Shown here: positions 1 through 6,693 of the stretch, piece after piece
Position numbering within the stretch: position 1 is the first letter of the stretch
How the letters are laid out: every line of letters starts with the position of its first letter
Source of the DNA: Isotricha intestinalis
Taxonomy: Eukaryota; Ciliophora; Litostomatea; Vestibuliferida; Isotrichidae
NCBI GenBank assembly: GCA_023807065.1
Contig: JAJJLU010004602.1
Coordinates: 1-11,270 of the forward strand
Direction: 5' to 3'
DNA: 11,270 nt
Made by a program: the position numbers and the translations under genes
Notes under the pieces: model-generated
What the model was told of the DNA's origin: nothing
The model's database searches: none
Seen by the model: the letters and a program-made list of their open reading frames with translations, nothing else

Positions 1-200
1 AAAAATAATTTTTTAAACTTTTATTTTAACTTTCTATATTATTAAGAGTTAATAAAATATAAATTATTCTTTTTCATAAACAATTAAATTAAATAATAAG
101 AATTTCACTTTTAAAAATATATAAAAATAATTAAAAAATATAATAAATATTTTAAAAAATTTAAAAAATAAAATAACTTATCAACTAAAAGAAATAAAAA
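1..200. promoter_or_regulatory. AT-rich leader upstream of the V-ATPase gene
   Basis: This stretch is almost entirely A and T, and the last bases before the ATG at 201 are A-rich, as before several starts in this window. No specific promoter motif can be singled out in such biased sequence. Confidence 0.4.
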
Positions 201-2774
201 ATGGGATTTATAAAAAGTGAAGAAATACTTCATAAAAAAATAAGAATGCCAGGAAATATTCCAAAAGCAGTAAAAATAATGGATATAATAGGAAAATTTG
301 AAGAAGATGCATTACAATTTATAGATTTAACATCAAATGATATAGAAGCAAAAAATAATTATTTTCCATTAATTAATCGTTGTAATGAAATATTAAAAAA
401 ATTAAATTCATTTGAACAATTTGGAAAAGATTATGGATTTAATATTCAAACATATAATAATTATTTTGATTTTATAAATGATTTAGAAAAAGATCAAAAT
501 GATAAAAAATTAATAAATACATCTCAAATTCATTTAAATAATCAAATTTCCAATGATGAATATTTTGATACAATAGAACAAGAAATAATAGAAAATTATA
601 ATAAATTAAATGAATTAATAGAAAGTTATAATAAAATAAAAAATGATTTAATAAATGAAACAGAAAGAAAAATGGTTTTAGAAAAATATTTTTTATTAAC
701 AGCATCAAATATAAATAAAAATAATATTGATAATGAAGAAGAAAATATAATACCAATAGGAGGAGTTTGTGATGCAGATTTAGATATAAAAATAATGAGA
801 ATGTTATTTAGAATAACTAAAGGTAGAATTATTCAAACTTTTTTTAATACTAAATATCCTAATGATATTCCTCAAATTAAACCAAAGAAAATATTTATTC
901 TTTTAGTTTCTCAAAGTGAATATTTATTAAATAAAATAAATAATATTATAGATTTATATAATTGCTCTAAATATAATTTACCAGGAAATAATATTAATTC
1001 AGCACAAGAAGTAATAGGTGATATTAATAAAAAAATTGGAGAACAAAAAACTTATTTATATGAAGCAAAAGATGCAATTCAAAAATTTTTAAATGAAAAA
1101 ATATTAAAAGAAAAGAATTTTTCTTTATATAAATTATATTTCCAAAAGCAAAAAATGATATATCTAAATTTGAGTAAATGTATTCACAGAGAAAATTTTA
1201 TAGATGGTGAAATATGGATTTTATCAAAATATTATGAAAAAATAAAAAGAATATTAAATACAGATGATGAATCATTATCAGTAAATATAATAGATATAAA
1301 TGATTATAATTTACCAAAACCAACATTTATAAAAACAAATGATTTAACTTATCCTTTCCAATTAATAGTCAATGAATATGGAATTCCAACTTATGGAGAA
1401 ATTAATCCTGGTTTTTTTACTGTAATAACTTTCCCTTTTTTATTTGGAATTATGTTTGGAGATATTGGTCATGGAATTATCATTTTATTTATTTCTATTT
1501 ATTTTTTACTTAATAGTAATTATTATAAAAATTTAACAGGAAATAATAATGAAAAAAATATTTTTAAATATAGATATTTCTTCCTTATTTCTGGTATTTT
1601 TTCAATTTTTTGTGGTTTTATGTACAATGAATTATTTTCTATTCCAATTAATTTTTTCGGGTCTTGTTATCATCAAATTAATAATTATTCAGAATATATT
1701 AAAGATGATAATTGTAATTATATTTTTGGATTAGACCCTATTATTTTACTTTCTGGGAATGAATTAACTATTGTAAATTCATTTAAAATGAAATTTAGTG
1801 TTATTGTGGGAGTTGTTCAAATGACTTTTGGAATTTTAATTAAAGGAGTTAATGATATATTATTTAAAAATTATTTGAATTTCTTCTTTGAATTTATTCC
1901 ACAAATTATATTTATGATAATTACTTTTGGATATATGATTTTTATGATTTTTTATAAATGGTTAACTGATTATACTAAAGAAACTGATAAAGCACCAAGT
2001 ATAATAACAATAATGATTAATATGATTGTTAAACTAGGAAAAATTGATGGTAATCCAATTTGGAAAGAATCAGAAATATCAATAAATCAAGAAAAATTAA
2101 ATTTTAATATTTTACTATTATCATCAATTTTAATTCCAATTATGTTATTTATAAAACCTTTATATTTATATTATAAAAAATCAAAAAAAAATAAAAAATT
2201 ATTATATCAAAAAGATAATGGTTTATTAAACAATGAGCAAAATCCAAATAATATTTTTGATGATTTAAATAATAATAATAGTTTAAATTTTAGTGAATCA
2301 AGTTTAGAAATAATAGATAAAAATGCTCAATTTTCTCATTTATTTGATGAACAAAGAAGAAAAGTAAAATTAAGAAAAGAAATAGAAGGAAATTTCTCAG
2401 ATATATTTATTACTCAATTAATATATACTATTGAATTTGTTTTAGGAACTTTATCTAATACTGCTTCTTATTTAAGATTATGGGCTTTATCAATTGCTCA
2501 TAAAGAATTAAGTTATGTTTTTATGGAAAAAACTTTTATGGATGTTATTCAAGAAGGAAATTTTACTTATGGTTTAAATATATTTAAAGTTTTTATTTGG
2601 TTCTTTGTCTTCATAAATGTTACTGTTTTAATTCTTCTTTTTATGGATTCTATTGAATGTGCTTTACATACTTTAAGATTACATTGGGTTGAATTTCAAA
2701 ATAAATTTTATAAAGGTGATGGATATAAATTTATTCCTTATAATTTTAGATATTTAATTGAAGAATTTGAATAG
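201..2774 (+). CDS. ATP6V0A: V-type H+-ATPase 116-kDa subunit a (V0 sector)
   Basis: This is the membrane subunit that forms the proton half-channels of the vacuolar ATPase and acidifies endomembrane compartments. The 857 residues match the family length of about 800-870. A cytosolic N-terminal half (residues 1 to about 400), opening MGFIKSEE, is followed by a multi-span half starting with the family motif TFPFLFGIMFGDIGHG (GDIGHG at 420-425). The helix with TASYLRLWALSIAH carries Arg759 and His767, equivalent to yeast Vph1 R735 (essential for proton transport) and H743. ALHTLRLHWVEFQNKFY near the C terminus holds Arg826, equivalent to R799. The position of Vph1 E789 appears to be Asp816, a conservative change. 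An Asn/Lys-rich cytosolic loop lies at about 658-722. The chosen ATG gives the canonical MGxxxSE start, and the UAG stop falls just after the conserved end. No intron is needed. It is convergent with the TPR gene, 68 bp apart. Confidence 0.97.
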   Translation: MGFIKSEEILHKKIRMPGNIPKAVKIMDIIGKFEEDALQFIDLTSNDIEAKNNYFPLINRCNEILKKLNSFEQFGKDYGFNIQTYNNYFDFINDLEKDQNDKKLINTSQIHLNNQISNDEYFDTIEQEIIENYNKLNELIESYNKIKNDLINETERKMVLEKYFLLTASNINKNNIDNEEENIIPIGGVCDADLDIKIMRMLFRITKGRIIQTFFNTKYPNDIPQIKPKKIFILLVSQSEYLLNKINNIIDLYNCSKYNLPGNNINSAQEVIGDINKKIGEQKTYLYEAKDAIQKFLNEKILKEKNFSLYKLYFQKQKMIYLNLSKCIHRENFIDGEIWILSKYYEKIKRILNTDDESLSVNIIDINDYNLPKPTFIKTNDLTYPFQLIVNEYGIPTYGEINPGFFTVITFPFLFGIMFGDIGHGIIILFISIYFLLNSNYYKNLTGNNNEKNIFKYRYFFLISGIFSIFCGFMYNELFSIPINFFGSCYHQINNYSEYIKDDNCNYIFGLDPIILLSGNELTIVNSFKMKFSVIVGVVQMTFGILIKGVNDILFKNYLNFFFEFIPQIIFMIITFGYMIFMIFYKWLTDYTKETDKAPSIITIMINMIVKLGKIDGNPIWKESEISINQEKLNFNILLLSSILIPIMLFIKPLYLYYKKSKKNKKLLYQKDNGLLNNEQNPNNIFDDLNNNNSLNFSESSLEIIDKNAQFSHLFDEQRRKVKLRKEIEGNFSDIFITQLIYTIEFVLGTLSNTASYLRLWALSIAHKELSYVFMEKTFMDVIQEGNFTYGLNIFKVFIWFFVFINVTVLILLFMDSIECALHTLRLHWVEFQNKFYKGDGYKFIPYNFRYLIEEFE

Positions 2775-2842
2775 AAAAAAAATAATATTTTTTTATTTAA
2801 AAATTAAATTAAAATCTTTAATAATATTATTTTTATATTTTT

Positions 2843-4204
2843 TTACCTTATCAAAGCAGAATTTAATAATTCATTTAAAATATAAATTTGACCATTTTCT
2901 ACTTCAATTTTTTCTAAAATTAAATTTAAAGCTTCATCAGTATATAATTGATAATTTTGTTGTCCTTTATTAATATGTAAAAATTGGAATATTTGTTTTT
3001 TATTTAAATACATATTTGAAATAAATAAATTAGAATCAAATCTATCTTGTTCTTTATCTTGAGAAAGATCATAAATAGAAATTAAAAAAGGTTCAATTTG
3101 TTTTGTAATAGGAATTTTAAAAGAAAAAGTATCAGTAGTTCCTTTTGCATTAGAAACATTTCCATTAATTAATTTTCTGTTTTCAAAATCATTATTTGAA
3201 AATTCATTTTCATATTTATTAAGATTATAATTATCTTCATCATAATTTTCTTCATTAATAACATCATTATTATTATAATTACTTCTATTATTATTATAAT
3301 TATTATAATTATTATTATTATTACCATAATTATAATTACTATAATTTTGTTCATTTATTTCTTTTTGAATTTCTTGAATATAATTTTCATATTGTTCTTT
3401 CTTTCTTTTATATTCATTAGTAATTTGATTATTTAAACCATATTTTCCAATATTTAAATAATAAGCTTTTTCATAACAAGATTTAGCACTTTTAAAATCT
3501 CTTTTCAAATCATAAATTTGAGCTAAAAATTCTAAAATATGACTCATTTTATTAATTCTTTTTATTTCTTTTTCTTCTTCAGGTAAATTTTTTCTTTCTA
3601 ATAAATCTAAAGCATCAAGAGTATATTTTTCAGCAAATTCTAAATCTTCCATATAAAATTTAACCATTCCTTTATATAATATTATACTTGCAACATTAAC
3701 TAAAGATATTTCTCTTAATATTAAAGGTTCTTTTTGTATTTCTTCTATTTCATTTAATATTTCTTCTGATTTTTCTAAATCTTCTCCTGTTCCTTTTTTT
3801 ATTAAAGAATGAAATTTCAGTTCTAAAAATTTTATTTTTTGTAATTTTTCATATAATAATATTTCCTTTTTATTTAATTGAGTTAAATTATTTAAAATTG
3901 ACATTGATACTGAAAATAAATTTCCAAATTCTACTTGATAAAGAGGCTTATTAACTAATAAATTCATATAATGTAAATTTTCATTTAATAATTCATCTAT
4001 TACTTTAAAATCTGATTTTGAAAGATTATTTTCTTTATTATTTGATATACTATTTTCATTTAATATTTTTGAAAGAGCTTGTAAATAATTTTTATTCATT
4101 TGTATTAATGAATCATATGATAAATTATATTTTGATTGAGGTAAATCTTTTTTTAAAGAAAAAGAACTTTGATCTAATCCTTTACTTGATTGATCATCTG
4201 ACAT
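2843..4204 (-). CDS. TPR-repeat protein with internal Asn/Tyr tract, function unknown
   Basis: A 453-residue protein that I cannot assign to a named family. Residues 1-60 are polar and Ser/Asn-rich. Residues 70-160 look helical. Residues 165-260 contain at least two tetratricopeptide-like helix pairs; the clearest is LAQIYDLKRDFKSAKSCYEK (residues 228-247), with TPR spacing of Leu/Ala/Tyr, Phe and Ala and a kinesin-light-chain-like continuation. A Lys/Glu-rich helical linker (265-285) leads to an Asn/Tyr low-complexity tract at about 286-334. A non-repetitive C-terminal domain of about 100 residues follows and ends LLNSALIR. No signal peptide or membrane span is seen, so it is probably a soluble scaffold. 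The ATG at 4204 is preceded by an A-rich stretch and opens MSDD; the stop is UAA. It faces the V-ATPase gene tail to tail. TPRs suggest protein binding, but no partner can be inferred. Confidence 0.88.
   Translation of the reverse strand: MSDDQSSKGLDQSSFSLKKDLPQSKYNLSYDSLIQMNKNYLQALSKILNENSISNNKENNLSKSDFKVIDELLNENLHYMNLLVNKPLYQVEFGNLFSVSMSILNNLTQLNKKEILLYEKLQKIKFLELKFHSLIKKGTGEDLEKSEEILNEIEEIQKEPLILREISLVNVASIILYKGMVKFYMEDLEFAEKYTLDALDLLERKNLPEEEKEIKRINKMSHILEFLAQIYDLKRDFKSAKSCYEKAYYLNIGKYGLNNQITNEYKRKKEQYENYIQEIQKEINEQNYSNYNYGNNNNNYNNYNNNRSNYNNNDVINEENYDEDNYNLNKYENEFSNNDFENRKLINGNVSNAKGTTDTFSFKIPITKQIEPFLISIYDLSQDKEQDRFDSNLFISNMYLNKKQIFQFLHINKGQQNYQLYTDEALNLILEKIEVENGQIYILNELLNSALIR
3203..3349 (-). 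repeat. Asn/Tyr-coding low-complexity tract (AAT/TAT microsatellite)
   Basis: This segment encodes residues of about 286-334 of the TPR protein, where Asn makes up most positions, spaced by Tyr, Asp and Glu. The DNA is an imperfect AAT/TAT triplet array in frame. Such tracts usually form disordered linkers and change length between strains by slippage. It separates the TPR region from the C-terminal domain. Confidence 0.85.
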
Positions 4205-5239
4205 TTTTTTTATAACTGATTTTTTTTTTATATTTTTTTTATTTCTTATTTTTTTATGAAAAAAAAGAATTTAAATATTAATGATAAATTTTCAAATTTT
4301 TTTTTAAGAATGAAATTAAACGCTTTGTTATAAATAAACTATTATTTCAAAATAGGCTTCGAAATAAAGAAAAAGAAATATAAAACAGAGAAAATGAAAT
4401 ATGGAAACACTATTTATTATTTATAATAAAAAAAGATTATTGAACATTTTGAAAAAATTTTTAAAATAAATAAATTAAATATAAATACAATAATAATAAA
4501 AAAAAAAGATAAATAATTCTTTTTTTTTCCAAATAAATTAACAGAAACAGTAAATAATACTGAATCAGGATTTAATACATTTAAAAATAGAATAAATTTA
4601 AGAGAAAAAGAATCAAATAATTTAATAAATAGTAAAAATAATTTAAATAATATCATTAATTATCATTCTCAAATAGATTCTTTAAAAAGAAAAAAATCTA
4701 AAATTGATAATTCAGTTGTATTTTTTAACTAATCATTGTACTCTTAAGCAAAAATAAATTTTACCATTTAAAAGAAACAAAATTATAATATATCAGTAAG
4801 TAAAAAATTTAATTAGACCTCCTTATTCAAAAAATAATATAACAAAACAAAAATATAAAAAAAGACAAATTTTTTTTCACATATAATCATTTGTTCATTT
4901 AAAATTCATAACTAATCAATAAAACAATAAATTAAATCAAATACTTTAAATATTATTTTTAATTTATTATCAATAAGAATATAATATAATTGAATAAAAG
5001 ATTGTTTTTCTAAAGAATGTAAAATCCTTTAATAACTTGATTGATATTTTATAACTCTCATAAATCAAAATTTTCATTTTAAATAATAATTTCTGATATA
5101 TTTTATTTCATAATTACACTTTTCCTTTTTTTGGAATATACTTTTAAAATTATTGTTCTTCCTCCATTTGTTTTATTTTTTAATAATATTACTCATTTTT
5201 ATTTTTAGACTATTTTTATTTATAATAGTTTTTTTTTAA
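4205..5239. other. 1-kb divergent intergenic gap with stop-interrupted coding-like pieces
   Basis: This lies between the 5' ends of the minus-strand TPR gene and the plus-strand RING gene, so it should hold both promoters. It is very AT-rich, and I recognise no RNA gene or known element in it. Three things stand out. A 71-codon open frame without ATG lies on + at 4517-4732. A perfect-looking 21-nt GTAAGT...AG segment lies at 4796-4816 on +. A 35-codon ATG frame (MKILIYESYK at its start) runs on minus from 5077 to 4970. A minus-strand frame further up, near 5190-5080, is also coding-like but is broken by stops. These could be exons of an unrecognised gene, a decayed gene, or chance open frames in biased sequence. 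Lack of an ATG-to-stop path argues against a simple intact gene. Confidence 0.5.
4517..4732 (+). pseudogene. Coding-like 71-codon open frame without start: possible exon or gene remnant
   Basis: On + this frame is open for 71 codons to a UAA stop at 4730-4732 and reads like ordinary protein of this genome, for example TESGFNTFKNRINLREKESN in its middle. It has no Met. Its 5' side has a pyrimidine run (about 4518-4530) followed by AACAG at 4540-4544, which resembles a 3' splice site. The only GT upstream of it within the gap that I found is at 4327, and joining it does not keep frame. In the same frame further upstream, an ATG at 4394 is separated by three UAA codons. It could be a terminal exon, a remnant, or chance. 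I do not recognise any family. Confidence 0.3.
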
Positions 5240-6580
5240 ATGAATAATGTTTTATCAAATGAGAAAAATGAACATTTGAATAATAAACAAATTTTAACTA
5301 ATAATTATATGTCTTCTCATAGATTGAAAAATGAAAAAGAAGAAAATAATGTTAAGAAAACATTTACTAATTTATCTATTTTACCATTTAATTTTCCAAA
5401 AATTAAAGTATTAAATAATGATAATTGTCCTTTTAAGGATTCAGAAAATAGTTTTATAATAAGAAAAAATTCCAAAAGTACAATAAATTCAATTGTTGTT
5501 CAAAGGCATAAAAAAATATATAATTTTAATTATCCAGAAAAATTAAATTTAAAAAGAATAGAAAAAGTAATAGAAGATTTTATATCAATATCAAAAAAAA
5601 AGAAAGATAAAAAATTTAAGAAAAATTTTCAAAATTATAATAATTACAATATAGATTTATCAAGTCAAGATAAAATATTTCATACTTATTCTCCAATATC
5701 TCCTCTTAGATTTTTAGTGAAGAAAAATAATTCAAATAAAGATTGTATAATATGTAATAATTCATTTTATAAAAATGATAAACTTATTTATTTAGATAAA
5801 TGTAAACATATTTTATGTAAATATTGTTTTAAAGCATATTTTGAATCTCAAATAGAAAAAGGAGAAATAAAATTAAATTGTCCTTTATTTAAATGTAATA
5901 AAAAAATAAATTTAAATATAATAAAAGATAACATATCAAAAAAAAGTTATGATATATATTTACAAAATTGGGAAAAATTAGAAAAGACAAAAAATGTAAT
6001 TAAAGAAAATATAATAGATAACAATGAGAAAATATATGAAAAATTTAGTAAAAAACATGTAGCAGAAATAACAAATGATGAAGAAATATATTTCTCTTTA
6101 AATAAAATAAAAAATCAATTTTGTCCAAATTGTGGAACAAAAAAATTATTTACAGTACCTCAATGGAGTATAATAAAATGTTTAAATTGTTTAAAATGGT
6201 ATTGTAAATATTGTTTTAAAGAAGTTGATAACTCTCATTTTAATAAATTTAGTGAAAAATATTGTAGAGTTTATTCAATGAAAAATAATATTATAATTCC
6301 AGGAAAAAAAAATTTTTTTCAATCAAATAAAATTTTATTTCTATTAATTAGAATTTATGCTAGTTTTTTTATTGGTTTTTTAATGTTATTTATCGCTTCA
6401 TTTTTTATATTTATTAAATTATTTAAAAAAAAAATTAATGGATTTTTATTCTCTTCTATTTATATTCTTTTTTTAGGAACTTTTTTCTTTTTTTATACAA
6501 TTTTACTTATTATCTTTTTTATTATTATTTTACCTTATTATCCTTTTATTAATTATTTTATGGATTTTATCCTTGATTAA
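5240..6580 (+). CDS. RING-IBR zinc-finger protein with C-terminal membrane anchor (probable E3 ubiquitin ligase family)
   Basis: A 446-residue protein. Residues 1-165 are polar, Lys/Asn-rich and probably disordered. A RING1 finger follows with ligands C169, C172, C188, H190, C193, C196, C214 and C219. A second zinc module has C295, C298, C314, C317, C322, C325, H333 and C342, which fits the in-between-RING (IBR/BRcat) pattern. Residues of about 364-395 and 401-440 are strongly hydrophobic, giving two or three membrane helices and a very short tail. RING-IBR proteins normally continue into a RING2 (Rcat) with a catalytic Cys, but here the membrane helices come straight after the second module. 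If that module is instead a RING2, Trp309 sits where the catalytic Cys would be. The protein may act through RING1 as an E2-recruiting ligase on an internal membrane; that is inference. The ATG at 5240 opens MNNVL and the stop is UAA. It is convergent with NAA15, 113 bp apart. Confidence 0.85.
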   Translation: MNNVLSNEKNEHLNNKQILTNNYMSSHRLKNEKEENNVKKTFTNLSILPFNFPKIKVLNNDNCPFKDSENSFIIRKNSKSTINSIVVQRHKKIYNFNYPEKLNLKRIEKVIEDFISISKKKKDKKFKKNFQNYNNYNIDLSSQDKIFHTYSPISPLRFLVKKNNSNKDCIICNNSFYKNDKLIYLDKCKHILCKYCFKAYFESQIEKGEIKLNCPLFKCNKKINLNIIKDNISKKSYDIYLQNWEKLEKTKNVIKENIIDNNEKIYEKFSKKHVAEITNDEEIYFSLNKIKNQFCPNCGTKKLFTVPQWSIIKCLNCLKWYCKYCFKEVDNSHFNKFSEKYCRVYSMKNNIIIPGKKNFFQSNKILFLLIRIYASFFIGFLMLFIASFFIFIKLFKKKINGFLFSSIYILFLGTFFFFYTILLIIFFIIILPYYPFINYFMDFILD

Positions 6581-6693
6581 TTCTTTGTAAAATTATAGTA
6601 TAATAAAAATAAAATAATATAAATAGCAATTAATAATTAAATAATAAAGTTTTTTCTCAATTTAATATTTTTGAAATTATTCTAATTTATTTT

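Noticed and set aside
472..756. A Tyr/Leu/Phe-rich minus-strand frame inside the V-ATPase gene.
   Set aside because: Antisense shadow of an A-rich coding strand with a strong family match.
3169..3354. A 61-codon Ile-rich frame on the minus strand overlapping the TPR gene.
   Set aside because: It is the AAT/TAT microsatellite read in another frame.
4350..4366. A GGCTTCGAAAT stretch resembling a tRNA T-loop.
   Set aside because: No matching acceptor, D or anticodon arm can be found around it.
4417..4656. A 79-codon minus-strand hydrophobic frame in the 1-kb gap.
   Set aside because: Its composition (Phe, Ile, Leu, Lys) is what the antisense of an A-rich strand gives, and it overlaps the more protein-like plus-strand frame.
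4394..4993. If UAA/UAG are read as Gln, as in many ciliates, this region becomes an open frame of about 200 codons, and the interrupted frames at 9294-9518 and 11130-11270 also open.
   Set aside because: The NAP1 CKNQ end followed by UAA, the V-ATPase end followed by UAG, and UAA ends of the other genes all fit standard stops, and no UAA/UAG lies inside the large conserved frames. UGA is rare by chance at this composition, so long frames under that code mean little.
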